DNA of 64,000 nucleotides from NCBI GenBank assembly GCA_001513155.1, contig LFSR01000004.1, positions 7,095-71,094 of the forward strand, in the 5' to 3' direction. Origin of the DNA: Syntrophomonas sp. DTU018 (GTDB lineage: Bacteria > Bacillota > Syntrophomonadia > Syntrophomonadales > Syntrophomonadaceae). The notes beneath the pieces are model-generated. The model saw only the letters and a program-made list of their open reading frames with translations, searched no databases and was not told the DNA's origin. A program made the position numbers and the translations under genes. Positions 1 through 8,377 of the stretch are shown piece by piece (positions within the stretch are counted from its first letter, which is position 1; every line of letters starts with the position of its first letter).

Positions 1-2
1 TT

Positions 3-476
3 TATCCGTATGAGTCCCGAATTACTTTAAAACAAATCTGTGCTGATGAAAAGGGTGTACTACTGGTAGATCTGCTAGCCAGCCTGGCTTTAGGGTTAGC
101 AGTTCTGACTCTGGTGGTTAATATACTGGTGGTTATGCACACCAGCAACCGGCAGCAGGCTGATCATGCGGAGCTGCTGTATGCAGGACAGGTAGTTCAG
201 CAGGTTTTGCAGAACGAAGTACGCAATGCGTTGAAGGTTAAGGTGATTAACGGCGGGAAGAAATTGCTGGTCACCAATGCTCAGGGCGGAGTAACCGGTT
301 TTTACAGCAGCGGGGGCAATTTTTACCGTGAATATATAACCGCCAATCCGGTAGCGGAAAATGTGCAGGCAGTTTATTTTACGGAGAGTGAGGGCTGTTT
401 GCTGGTGGATCTGGCCCTGCAGAGGGACCAGGAATATATGGAGATTAATTTTGCCTGTGCGATCCGGTGCGAGTAA
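3..476 (+). CDS. type IV pilin-like / pseudopilin protein (5' partial)
   Basis: The reading frame is open from the left window edge to the TAA at 474-476, with no ATG, GTG or TTG before 114, so the gene almost certainly starts outside the window. The visible start encodes DEKG then VLLVDLLASLALG and a long hydrophobic stretch (about codons 18-38). This resembles a prepilin leader cleaved after Gly, although the usual Glu at position +5 of the mature protein is Asp here. The rest is a small hydrophilic domain of about 110 residues with no motif I recognise. It is followed by a PilX-like gene, which suggests a minor pilin of a type IV pilus or competence pseudopilus. The GTG at 114 lies inside the hydrophobic helix and is not a credible start. 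Confidence 0.55.
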   Translation, partial: YPYESRITLKQICADEKGVLLVDLLASLALGLAVLTLVVNILVVMHTSNRQQADHAELLYAGQVVQQVLQNEVRNALKVKVINGGKKLLVTNAQGGVTGFYSSGGNFYREYITANPVAENVQAVYFTESEGCLLVDLALQRDQEYMEINFACAIRCE

Positions 477-480
477 AGGC

Positions 481-706
481 GGGCCGACAGGGTCGTCGGC
501 CCCTACGGCCTATAATGCAGGTCGGGGGGGAAGTCCGGTTGCCCTGATGGTTATAGCGGAGCCATGTGGGGCATATTTGCGGGACGATGTGGGCATCGTC
601 CCCTACGGTCTGTCATGCAGGTAGGGGGAAAATCCTGATTGTCTGGTGGTTATCGCGAAGTAATGTAGGGTGTTGGTTCGGGCCGACAGGGTCGTTGACC
701 CCTACA
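481..706. repeat. three copies of a GGGCCGAC/GACGATG hairpin repeat
   Basis: Palindromic units lie at 481-506 (GGGCCGACAGGGTCGTCGGC then CCCTAC), 581-606 (GGGACGATG core) and 680-706 (a decayed copy). Each folds as an 8-9 bp GC-rich stem followed by CCCTAC. The same family recurs at 6.5-6.8 and 12.9-13.3 kb. The copies fill the 287-nt gap between two pilin-like genes that are probably co-transcribed, so they would appear as hairpins in the mRNA. Confidence 0.85.
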
Positions 707-763
707 GGGATGGGCGAGAGTAACGTAGATCCTTACACAGTTGGTGAGAGTAGTGTAGGCACT

Positions 764-1300
764 ATGGACAGGTTGAGATGCCAGAGCGGATATATGCTGG
801 TAATGGTCATGGTATTCATGGCGCTGGTTACCATAGTAGTTATTTCTATGCTGGATACTTCGGTAATGGAGGCCTTAATCAGCCGCAACATCCGGGATGG
901 GGAACAGGCTTTTCAACTGGCGGAAGGAGCCGTATTCCTGGGGGTGGAACAAAGCTATCAGGTTTTGTCCCAGAATTATCGTACCGTGGAAATCCTGCCG
1001 GCGGTGCTTGAACTGGCCGAGACTAATTTTACGGATAGTGTTGACGGTAAAACCGTAGAAATGCAGGTGAGCAATCCCAGGCTAATCGAGCAGCGCAGTG
1101 ACTACTGTATATATGAAATAAGAGGTCAGGGGACATGCCCTCCTGCCCAGTACCGACTGAAGGTTCAGGTGCGTTTTGATTACCTGGAGTATCATTCCCT
1201 GCATTACGGAACGGATGGATCAGTCAGCATGGCTTTCAGCCACCGGGACTTTCTGGACCGGGGCAAAGTCATAAAGATGGAAAGAGCGCTGCAGCCTTAA
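764..1300 (+). CDS. PilX-like type IV pilus assembly protein
   Basis: The product is 178 aa. I chose ATG 764, which gives MDRLRCQSG followed by a hydrophobic helix of about 22 residues (YMLVMVMVFMALVTIVVISM) and then STSVMEA/ISRN-type sequence. This is the layout of PilX N-terminal proteins, in which a Gly precedes a pilin-like helix and a LISRN-like segment. The frame is open back to 566, but that upstream part is translated hairpin-repeat DNA and should not be counted as protein. The remainder is a soluble domain rich in Glu and Gln. It probably acts with the preceding pseudopilin as a minor pilin at the membrane. No Shine-Dalgarno sequence stands out before 764, so the exact start is uncertain. 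Confidence 0.55.
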   Translation: MDRLRCQSGYMLVMVMVFMALVTIVVISMLDTSVMEALISRNIRDGEQAFQLAEGAVFLGVEQSYQVLSQNYRTVEILPAVLELAETNFTDSVDGKTVEMQVSNPRLIEQRSDYCIYEIRGQGTCPPAQYRLKVQVRFDYLEYHSLHYGTDGSVSMAFSHRDFLDRGKVIKMERALQP

Positions 1301-1301
1301 G

Positions 1302-1640
1302 CTAAACTACTCGACCCTGTGGCTTAACTCCTTGAGCCTGCAGTTCATAAATAAAAAGCGTCTTTTTTAGGGAAATCAGAATTGGCTTAGCTGGGTCCTC
1401 GGGAACAATGCCATCAGTTTCATACCAGATGGTAATGTCATCAAGCTGGGTGGAAGTATAGAACTCCCGTTCATCGGGGTGAGGCTTGCCCAGCTGTACC
1501 ACTGGCTGGCGGCGGAATCCCTGGGGTGCCTGGCAGCTGCGATTGCAAATTAGTATGGTTTCCAAATATATCCGGATATTATTGCCTTTACGATTTATAT
1601 AGCGGCGAGCTTCGTCAGTAACTGCAAACACTGGGATCAC
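1302..1640 (-). CDS. small HesB/IscA-like protein, possibly CC/Se-motif family
   Basis: The product is 112 aa on the minus strand, convergent with the PilX-like gene (1 nt between stop codons). It begins MIPVFAVTDEARRYINRKG, which has the look of an A-type carrier (HesB/IscA) N-terminus of the form T-x-E-A. It continues with an ICNRSC segment, LGKP and a DDITIWYE strand. This pattern recalls the clostridial CC/Se-motif family of small (seleno)proteins, here with Cys-x3-Cys in place of the usual adjacent CC or C-Sec. Function is unknown; metal or persulfide binding would be a guess from the fold. Confidence is high that it is a gene and modest for the family. Confidence 0.5.
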   Translation of the reverse strand: MIPVFAVTDEARRYINRKGNNIRIYLETILICNRSCQAPQGFRRQPVVQLGKPHPDEREFYTSTQLDDITIWYETDGIVPEDPAKPILISLKKTLFIYELQAQGVKPQGRVV

Positions 1641-1840
1641 CTCTTACACCTGTCACCCCCATGATATATGCTCTGGTGGTTAAACGCAAGACAGAGCCGG
1701 CCTTCTGTTTACTTTTCACCATTATTTTTGGAATTCTGCCCTTTCAGGAAGGATTTTTACATAGTGTGTCGAATACACATCATTTGTATTGTGGCTCGTA
1801 TGTAAAATTATGGCAATATTATGGGGAGGTAAGAGTACAG

Positions 1841-2944
1841 ATGAAATGGAGAAAGTTGGGGGTTCTCCTGCTGGTATTGGCATTTGCTGCTACCATGGTA
1901 GTTGGTTGCGGCGGCTCTCAGGATACCAGCGCACCAGATCAGACCGAGAAGGAGTTCAAAGTCGGATTTATTTACATAGGTGCTCCTGGGGACGCTGGAT
2001 GGACTTATGCTCATGATGAAGGCAGAAAGTATCTGGAACAGCAGATTCCAGGCGTCAAGACCGTTACCCTGGAAAACGTGCCCGAAGGAGCCGATGCAGA
2101 GCGCAGTATTGAGCAGTTGGTTCAGGAAGGATGTCAGGTGGTAGTTGCCAACAGTTTTGGTTATGGTGATCCGATGCTGGAAGTTGCCAAGCGTTATCCG
2201 GATGTGACTTTCCTGCATTGTTCAGGACTGCAGACCGCTGAAAACGTTTCGACTTACTTTGGCCGTATGTATCAGCCTCGCTATTTAAGCGGTATGGTAG
2301 CGGGCGCCATGACCAAGAACGGCAAAATTGGTTATGCGGCAGCTTATCCTATTCCCGAAGTTATTCGCGGAATCAATGCTTTCACCCTGGGTGTTAAGGC
2401 TGTGAACCCTGATGCTACCGTAAAGGTAGTATGGTCCAACACCTGGGTTGATCCTACCCTGGAAAAACAAGCAGCTCAGAGTTTAATCGATGCTGGCTGT
2501 GACGTTTTGGCCCAGCACGCTGATACTCCTGCAGTACAGCAGGCTGCCGAGGATGCCGGCATTTACTCTATTGGCTACAACAGCGACATGAGGAAATTTG
2601 CTCCCAATGCCAACCTGACTTCGCCGGTTTGGAATTGGGGTCCCTATTATGTGCGGGTTATTCAGAGCGTTATAGATGGAACCTGGAAGAGCGAAGCATA
2701 CTGGGGTGGTATGGCAGACGGCATAGTGGATCTTGCTCCTATTTCTGACAAGGTTCCCACTGAGATAGTTGACCAAGTACAAGCCAAGAAACAGGAAATC
2801 ATTCAGGGTGAATGGGATGTTTTCTTTGGTCCCATCAAAGCTCAGGATGGTACAGTTAAGGTGCCCGAAGGTCAGGCCCTGACCGACGAAGAAATGCTCA
2901 GCATGGATTGGTTTGTATACGGGGTAGAGGGTACTATTGAGTAA
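1841..2944 (+). CDS. BMP-family lipoprotein, nucleoside ABC transporter substrate-binding protein
   Basis: The product is 367 aa. ATG 1841 is preceded by GGGGAGGT at 1824-1831, and starts a classical lipoprotein signal (MKWRKLGVLLL through VVGCGG), with the lipidated Cys at about residue 24. The mature part starts near FKVGFIYIG and is a type I periplasmic-binding fold of the basic membrane protein (BMP, Med/PnrA-like) family, including GDAGWTYAHDEG near the start and YFGRMYQPRYLSGMVAG in the middle. BMP lipoproteins with this ATPase and permease set bind purine or pyrimidine nucleosides in the characterised cases. It is the first gene of a four-gene importer and is separated from the ATPase gene by a hairpin, which probably keeps the binding protein in excess. 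Confidence 0.88.
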   Translation: MKWRKLGVLLLVLAFAATMVVGCGGSQDTSAPDQTEKEFKVGFIYIGAPGDAGWTYAHDEGRKYLEQQIPGVKTVTLENVPEGADAERSIEQLVQEGCQVVVANSFGYGDPMLEVAKRYPDVTFLHCSGLQTAENVSTYFGRMYQPRYLSGMVAGAMTKNGKIGYAAAYPIPEVIRGINAFTLGVKAVNPDATVKVVWSNTWVDPTLEKQAAQSLIDAGCDVLAQHADTPAVQQAAEDAGIYSIGYNSDMRKFAPNANLTSPVWNWGPYYVRVIQSVIDGTWKSEAYWGGMADGIVDLAPISDKVPTEIVDQVQAKKQEIIQGEWDVFFGPIKAQDGTVKVPEGQALTDEEMLSMDWFVYGVEGTIE

Positions 2945-2967
2945 TGTACCCAAGGCTTGTCGAAATT

Positions 2968-2987
2968 AAGGCGGCGTAAGCCGCCTT
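2968..2987 (+). terminator. intercistronic hairpin after the BMP lipoprotein gene
   Basis: The inverted repeat AAGGCGGC (2968-2975), GTAA loop, GCCGCCTT (2980-2987) is followed by TTC. The U-tract is short, so this is probably a partial terminator or an mRNA 3'-end stabiliser. It would give more lipoprotein than membrane components. It sits 23 nt after the lipoprotein stop codon and just before the ribosome site of the ATPase gene. Confidence 0.65.
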
Positions 2988-3005
2988 TTCACTTGGAGGA
3001 TCAGC

Positions 3006-4511
3006 ATGAAACGTGTTCCGGTTGTAGAAATGATTGGCATTAATAAATGGTTTCCGGGAGTAAAGGCCAATAAAAATATTAATTTTCGAGTTTATCCTGG
3101 CGAAATTCATGCTCTGCTGGGGGAAAACGGCGCCGGCAAATCCACTCTGATGAGTATACTGGCTGGCTTGTATCGCCCCGATTCCGGGACTGTCAAAGTA
3201 AAAGGACAACCGTTAAGATTGCGTTCTCCCCGCCTGGCATTACAGGCTGGCATTGGTATGATTCACCAGCATTTCCGGCTGGTAAACAATATGACGGTGG
3301 CGGAGAATGTGATGCTGGGGGCCAAAGGCAGGGTCAGGATTCGCACCGAGGAGATAGAAAAAAGAGTGCGGGATTTATCGGAGCAGTTCGGCCTGGCGGT
3401 GGACCCCCATGCCAAAGTAAGCCACCTGTCCCTGGGGGAGCAGCAGCGAGTAGAAATACTGAAAATGCTTTACCGGGGCTGTGATACTCTCATCCTGGAT
3501 GAACCCACTACCGTGCTGACTCCTCAGGAAGTAAAGGACTTATTTAAAACCCTGCGCTTAATGGCCGATCAGGGCAAAGCAGTAGTTCTTATCACTCATA
3601 AACTCAGCGAAGTTATGGAAATAGCTGATTATGTAACAGTTTTGCGCCGGGGAGAAGTGGTGGGCAGTGATCACATCCACAACTTGGATGAACAAACCTT
3701 GACCCGCATGATGGTGGCCCGGGAAGTTATATTTCCAGAGTTTAACCGCAGTCACCAGCTCGGTCCCACTGTATTAGCAGTCAGTGACCTGAGTGTCCCC
3801 AATGACCGGGGACGGACAGCAGTGCGTCGTGCCAATTTGGAATTGCATGAGGGTGAAATTCTGGCTATAGCTGGAGTGGCCGGCAATGGACAGCGGGAAC
3901 TGGTGGAGGCTTTGGCGGGCTTAAGACCGGTATCTGCCGGCAGTATCCGGCTGCAGGGGAAGGAAATAAGCCATTTGCCCATTAGGGAGCGCTCGGAGAT
4001 GGGGTTGACCTTTATTCCGGAAGACCGCATGGGTATGGGGCTGGTTCCCAATATAAGCGTGGTGGAAAACGCCATGCTGCGGGTTTACCGTTATCCTGAA
4101 AACCGGCGCGGATTGTTATTGGATTATCGGACCCTGGAAGCCTACACATACAGTTTGGTAGACCGCTACCAAATTGCGGTGGCGGATATTTATCATCCGG
4201 TTAATTACCTGTCCGGAGGCAATCTGCAAAAATTGCTGCTGGGGCGGGAATTGGACTTGGATCCGACGGTTTTGGTAGCTGCTTATCCAGTACGGGGACT
4301 GGATGTAGCCGCGACCCAGGCTGTTTATGATCTGCTGCTGGAACAACGCCAAAAAGGTACAGCCATTATGCTGGTTTTGGAGGATCTGGATGATGTTTTT
4401 CGTATAGCGGACCGGGTGGCTGTCATGTACAACGGGGAAATAAAAGCAGTTTTGAATGTAAGCGAAACAGATATAGATAGTATTGGTGCTTTAATGTTGG
4501 GAGTCCAATAA
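3006..4511 (+). CDS. nucleoside ABC transporter, double ATPase subunit (NupO/YufO type)
   Basis: The product is 501 aa with two ABC domains in tandem. The first has Walker A GENGAGKST (39-47), signature LSLGEQQ (about 142) and Walker B LILDEPT (about 163). The second half has a degenerate Walker A (GVAGNGQRE, about 297), signature LSGGNLQK (about 403), and a Walker B region in which the usual Glu position is unusual (VLVAAYPVRGLDVAA). That asymmetry is typical of sugar and nucleoside importers of the RbsA/NupO type, where one ATP site is weak. It sits between the BMP lipoprotein and two permeases, and a GGAGG ribosome site precedes ATG 3006. It energises import at the inner face of the membrane. 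Confidence 0.9.
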   Translation: MKRVPVVEMIGINKWFPGVKANKNINFRVYPGEIHALLGENGAGKSTLMSILAGLYRPDSGTVKVKGQPLRLRSPRLALQAGIGMIHQHFRLVNNMTVAENVMLGAKGRVRIRTEEIEKRVRDLSEQFGLAVDPHAKVSHLSLGEQQRVEILKMLYRGCDTLILDEPTTVLTPQEVKDLFKTLRLMADQGKAVVLITHKLSEVMEIADYVTVLRRGEVVGSDHIHNLDEQTLTRMMVAREVIFPEFNRSHQLGPTVLAVSDLSVPNDRGRTAVRRANLELHEGEILAIAGVAGNGQRELVEALAGLRPVSAGSIRLQGKEISHLPIRERSEMGLTFIPEDRMGMGLVPNISVVENAMLRVYRYPENRRGLLLDYRTLEAYTYSLVDRYQIAVADIYHPVNYLSGGNLQKLLLGRELDLDPTVLVAAYPVRGLDVAATQAVYDLLLEQRQKGTAIMLVLEDLDDVFRIADRVAVMYNGEIKAVLNVSETDIDSIGALMLGVQ

Positions 4512-4525
4512 GTTAGGAGTGTAAT

Positions 4526-5587
4526 ATGAAAAGGTTAAGGCTGGTTCGCAGGAATAATGAATCATGGTTGGTGAAGGTAGCCGTTCCTATTTTATCCATA
4601 TTGCTTGCTATATTGGTGGGCTGGATTTTTCTCGTGCTATCAGGGTACGATGCGGCTGAGACATATCGGCGCATGATACAGGGAGCTTTTGGAAGCCCCT
4701 ATGCTATTTCTGAAACCATTGTAAAAGCTATACCCCTGGCCTTAACCGGTCTGGCAGTCTCCGTTGCCTTTCGCATGAAACTTTGGAATATCGGAGCTGA
4801 AGGACAGCTGTATATGGGGGCTTTCGCTGCTGCCGGAGTAGTGATGTTTCTGGGAGACTGGCCCTCCTGGCTGCTGCTGTCGGTGATGCTGGCGGCTGGA
4901 TTTGCAGCGGGAGCAATATGGGGGTTGATCCCTGGAGCCTTGAGAGCTTTTTGGAATGTCAACGAGACTATAACTACTTTGCTGCTTAATTATGTGGCTA
5001 TTTTCTGGGTAAGTTACTTGGTGTTCGGACCCTGGAAAGACCCTAATGCCATGGGTTTTCCCCTGGCTCCGCGTTTTCCCCAGGCAGCCTATTTGCCGGT
5101 TATTCCAGGCAGCCGGGTGCATATAGGCATATTGGTTGCTGTGGCGGTAGCCGTATTATTGTATATTGTGATGAAATACACCCGCTGGGGTTATGAAGTG
5201 CGGGTAACTGGTGAGAGCCCGGAAGCAGCCCGGTATGCAGGTATGAACGTAGTCAGAAATATACTGCTGGTAATGCTGGTCAGCGGGGGGATTGCCGGGA
5301 TGACTGGTATGATCGAAGTATCGGGAATTACCCACCGCCTGCAGCAGGATATATCAGCCAGCTATGGATATACTGGCATTATTATTGCCTGGCTGGCTCG
5401 ACTGAATCCCTTCACTGTACTCCTGGTAGCCTTTTTATTTGGGGCTTTGCTGGTTGGAGGCTTTGGGGTGCAGACCTACGGTATCCCTTACGCTATTGTG
5501 CTGATGCTGCAGGGAGCAGTTTTATTCTTCCTGCTGGCGGGAGATATCATGCTAAAATATCGTCTGACTATTACCCGGGAGGATTAA
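4526..5587 (+). CDS. nucleoside ABC transporter permease (NupP/YufP type)
   Basis: The product is 353 aa and is a polytopic membrane protein with about 9-10 hydrophobic segments. It belongs to the BPD_transp_2 family: NIGAEGQLYMGAF at about 90 and NYVAIFWVSYLVFGPWKDP in the middle are typical of the NupP/YufP branch. GESPEAARYAGMN near residue 232 is the cytoplasmic EAA-like loop that contacts the ATPase. The gene lies 14 nt after the ATPase gene and 1 nt before the second permease, so one transcript is likely. It should pair with the next gene as a heterodimeric channel. Confidence 0.9.
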   Translation: MKRLRLVRRNNESWLVKVAVPILSILLAILVGWIFLVLSGYDAAETYRRMIQGAFGSPYAISETIVKAIPLALTGLAVSVAFRMKLWNIGAEGQLYMGAFAAAGVVMFLGDWPSWLLLSVMLAAGFAAGAIWGLIPGALRAFWNVNETITTLLLNYVAIFWVSYLVFGPWKDPNAMGFPLAPRFPQAAYLPVIPGSRVHIGILVAVAVAVLLYIVMKYTRWGYEVRVTGESPEAARYAGMNVVRNILLVMLVSGGIAGMTGMIEVSGITHRLQQDISASYGYTGIIIAWLARLNPFTVLLVAFLFGALLVGGFGVQTYGIPYAIVLMLQGAVLFFLLAGDIMLKYRLTITRED

Positions 5588-5588
5588 C

Positions 5589-6518
5589 ATGGACTTAAAC
5601 AGTATTGTCGCCCTTCTTGCAGTGGCTATAGTAGCGGGCACCCCTCTGCTTTTTGCAGCCGTGGGTGAGGTTATGGCAGAACGCTCCGGCATATTGAATC
5701 TGGGCGTGGAAGGAATGATGCTGGTAGGAGCGGTTACTGGATTTATAGTGACGGTAACTACTGAGAATCATTGGCTGGGAATCCTGGCCGCAGCGGCAGG
5801 AGGAGCGGTCCTGGCAGCTATTCATGCCTTTATATGTATTACCCTGAAAGGCAACCAGGTAGTGAGCGGTCTGGCCTTAACTATATTCGGTACGGGTACC
5901 GCCTCCTTTCTGGGCAAAAACTATGTAGGGCTGCCCTTGACCAATCGCTTTAATCCTATTGACATACCTGTATTGGGAGATATTCCAGTACTGGGCCCGA
6001 TACTCTTTAGGCATGATGCCATGGTTTACCTGAGCATAGTCCTGGCCTTGGCCCTGTGGTATATTATGTTTCGCACCAGCTGGGGACTGAGCATCCGGGC
6101 AGTGGGTGAAAATCCGGCGGCGGCTGATGCGGTGGGCATCAGCGTTTCCCGGGTGCGCTACCTGGCGGTCATTGTCGGGGGCATGATGGCCGGACTGGGA
6201 GGCGCTTACCTGTCTTTGGCCTATGCACCCACCTGGCAGGAGAGCATCACTGCCGGACGGGGCTGGATTGCGGTAGCTCTGGTAATATTTGCACTATGGA
6301 ACCCGCTGCGGGCTATTCTCGGATCCTATTTGTTTGGTGGTGTGGAGGCTTTGACCTTCCGCATCCAAACGGCCGGATTTCAAATATCTCCATTTTTCCT
6401 GTCCATGTTGCCTTATCTCTTTACCATTCTGGTCCTGGTGATAGTAACTATCCGGCTGCGGCAAGAAGCTGGAGTCCCGGCTGCTTTAGGATTTCCCTAT
6501 GACCGTGAGGAACGGTGA
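5589..6518 (+). CDS. nucleoside ABC transporter permease (NupQ/YufQ type)
   Basis: The product is 309 aa with about 8-9 membrane segments. The start MDLNSIVALLAVAIVAGTPLLFAAVGE followed by MAERSGILNLGVEGMML is the highly conserved N-terminal signature of NupQ/YufQ permeases. GENPAAADAVGIS (about residue 175) is the ATPase-coupling loop. ATG 5589 follows the stop of the first permease by one base. It closes the importer operon; a 434-nt repeat-rich gap follows. The substrate is probably nucleosides, consistent with deoB and a nucleoside phosphorylase at 50-52 kb in the same window. Confidence 0.9.
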   Translation: MDLNSIVALLAVAIVAGTPLLFAAVGEVMAERSGILNLGVEGMMLVGAVTGFIVTVTTENHWLGILAAAAGGAVLAAIHAFICITLKGNQVVSGLALTIFGTGTASFLGKNYVGLPLTNRFNPIDIPVLGDIPVLGPILFRHDAMVYLSIVLALALWYIMFRTSWGLSIRAVGENPAAADAVGISVSRVRYLAVIVGGMMAGLGGAYLSLAYAPTWQESITAGRGWIAVALVIFALWNPLRAILGSYLFGGVEALTFRIQTAGFQISPFFLSMLPYLFTILVLVIVTIRLRQEAGVPAALGFPYDREER

Positions 6519-6521
6519 GAT

Positions 6522-6820
6522 GTAGGGGCCAATGCCCACATCGACCCGATGGATTTATCGGAAGGGTTGTAGGGGCCGACGACCCTGTCGGCCCGTATGT
6601 ATGAAACGATGTCTGCATTGCCCAATTGTAGGGGCCGATGCCCACATCGGCCCGATGGGGTCAGGAACGACGACTTATGTTATCCAGTAGGTTAACCATG
6701 CGCACCTGTTCCGTCGCCACGATATAGCAACGGTTCAGCCCGATGGATTTATCGGATGGGTTGTAGGGGCCGACGACCCTGTCGGCCCGTCGTGTAGGGA
6801 CCGATGCCCACATCGGCCCG
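6522..6820. repeat. cluster of five hairpin repeats in the gap before tldD
   Basis: Units begin GTAGGGGCC and end GGCCCG, at 6522-6548, 6569-6595, 6628-6654, 6763-6789 and 6794-6820. They alternate between a GACGACCCTGTC core and a GATGCCCACATC core, and lie in the opposite orientation to the copies at 0.5 and 13 kb. A longer direct repeat of about 51 bp, containing CCCGATGGATTTATCGG and the next hairpin, occurs at 6543-6595 and 6737-6789. I see no gene in this 434-nt gap. Confidence 0.9.
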
Positions 6821-6887
6821 AAATCATTGAATAGCGATGATAAGCAGGCGATTGCTATTAAGGTAGGGTATTTTCTCGGTAAACCTG

Positions 6888-6916
6888 TAGACAATAATTA
6901 GTGAGTTACTTATAGT
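6888..6916 (+). promoter_or_regulatory. sigma-A-type promoter of tldD
   Basis: TAGACA (6888-6893), a 17-nt spacer, then TATAGT (6911-6916). Each hexamer matches the consensus at five of six positions. The expected start point, near 6923, leaves a leader of about 30 nt containing the GCGGAGG ribosome site before ATG 6953. Confidence 0.7.
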
Positions 6917-6952
6917 GATTGGTAACAAATACCTATTTTTGCGGAGGACTAT

Positions 6953-8377
6953 ATGCTCGATCGCATGCTGCTGGCGGATATTCTGGATGAAGCTTTGAAA
7001 AAAGGCGGCGATTTCGCCGAGATTTATATTGAGGAAAAAGTCAGCACCAGTGTTTACTGTGAAGAAGACCGTATTGAAAAGATTAACAGCGGCCGGGAAC
7101 GAGGAGCGGGCATTCGCGTCCTGGCAGGAGGACGCACCTCCTATGTTTATACCAATGACCTCAGCCGGGAAGGCCTTCTCAAAGCAGCTCGAGTAGCCGG
7201 GCATGCCGCCCGGTCCCAGCAGGCGGAAACTCGTTCACCTATTAGCCTGCACAGCAAACCGGCTCCGGAACCGGTCCATTATTTCCGACTTCCTGAAGAG
7301 GTGCTGTTTGATGAAAAAATAGCACATGTACTGGCTGCCAACCAGGCAGCCCGGGATTTGGGCCCGGATATCAAACAGGTTACTGTAGCTGTGGGGGACA
7401 ATCATAAATCGGTCTTGATTGCCAATAGTGACGGTGAAATAGTGGAGGACGACCGGGTGCGGGTGCGTTTCCTGGTCAATGTGGTAGCGGAACGAAATGG
7501 GGTTATCCAAACTGGTTACGAGTCAGCCGGAGGGGTAGCTGGCTGGGAGCTTCTGGAGCAGATTTCCCCGGTAGACATGGCGCGGAAAGCCGGAGAATTG
7601 GCGATAAAAATGCTGGATGCCCGCCCGGCACCGGTAGGCAGAATGCCGGTGGTCATGTCTTCAGAAGCCGGCGGAACCATGGTGCATGAGGCCTGCGGGC
7701 ATGGATTGGAAGCTGATCTGGTTCAAAAAGGCTTATCGGTTTATCGCAACAAACTGGGTGAACAGGTGGCTGCTCCCCTGGTTACGGTTATAGATGATGC
7801 TACTATTCCTGGAAAATTCGGTTATCTGCGCTTTGATGATGAGGGTACGCCCGGACAGCGTACGGTTTTAATAGATCAAGGCCGGTTGGTGGGTTATATG
7901 TATGACCGCTTGACTGCCAAAAAGGACCAGGTGAAATCCACCGGCAACGGCCGCCGGGAGTCATACCAGCATAAACCCATTCCCCGGATGACCAATACCC
8001 TGATAGCCCCAGGGGAAGATGACCCTGAGGAAATCATACGTTCAACCTCCCGGGGCCTTTTGGTAAAGAAAATGGGCGGCGGCCAGGTCAACACTACCAA
8101 TGGTGATTTTGTTTTCGAGGTCCAGGAAGGTTATTTAATAGAAAATGGGGAGATTGTAGCTCCGGTAAGGGGAGCAACTCTCACCGGCAACGGTCCCGAA
8201 GTTTTAGCCAGCATTGACCGGGTAGGGCGCGATTTGGGTTATGCTATCGGTACCTGCGGCAAAGATGGGCAGGGTGTGCCGGTGGCGGACGCTCAACCTA
8301 CCATTCGCATTAAAGAATTAACTGTGGGAGGCACTTCCCACGACAGCCACCCGGCTTACAGGATAAGAAGGAAGTAG
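6953..8377 (+). CDS. tldD: TldD metalloprotease subunit
   Basis: The product is 474 aa, normal for TldD. The zinc motif HExxxH is present as HEACGH at residues 245-250, followed by GLEADLVQKG, and a glycine-rich C-terminal region (TLTGNGPEVL) is conserved. TldD forms a heterodimer with TldE/PmbA, encoded directly downstream; the complex degrades unfolded or modified peptides and, in E. coli, matures microcin B17. The start has GCGGAGG 6-12 nt upstream. The two genes abut (TAG then GTG), indicating translational coupling. No peptide-modification or bacteriocin gene is visible nearby, so a housekeeping proteolytic role is more likely. Confidence 0.93.
   Translation: MLDRMLLADILDEALKKGGDFAEIYIEEKVSTSVYCEEDRIEKINSGRERGAGIRVLAGGRTSYVYTNDLSREGLLKAARVAGHAARSQQAETRSPISLHSKPAPEPVHYFRLPEEVLFDEKIAHVLAANQAARDLGPDIKQVTVAVGDNHKSVLIANSDGEIVEDDRVRVRFLVNVVAERNGVIQTGYESAGGVAGWELLEQISPVDMARKAGELAIKMLDARPAPVGRMPVVMSSEAGGTMVHEACGHGLEADLVQKGLSVYRNKLGEQVAAPLVTVIDDATIPGKFGYLRFDDEGTPGQRTVLIDQGRLVGYMYDRLTAKKDQVKSTGNGRRESYQHKPIPRMTNTLIAPGEDDPEEIIRSTSRGLLVKKMGGGQVNTTNGDFVFEVQEGYLIENGEIVAPVRGATLTGNGPEVLASIDRVGRDLGYAIGTCGKDGQGVPVADAQPTIRIKELTVGGTSHDSHPAYRIRRK

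Noticed and set aside
566-763. 66-residue N-terminal extension of the PilX-like protein
   Set aside because: It is translated hairpin-repeat DNA; the pilin-type helix begins right after ATG 764.
1767-2964. 0A boxes at 1767-1773 and 2957-2964 near the BMP importer
   Set aside because: The TGTCGAA core is expected about eight times by chance in both strands of the window.
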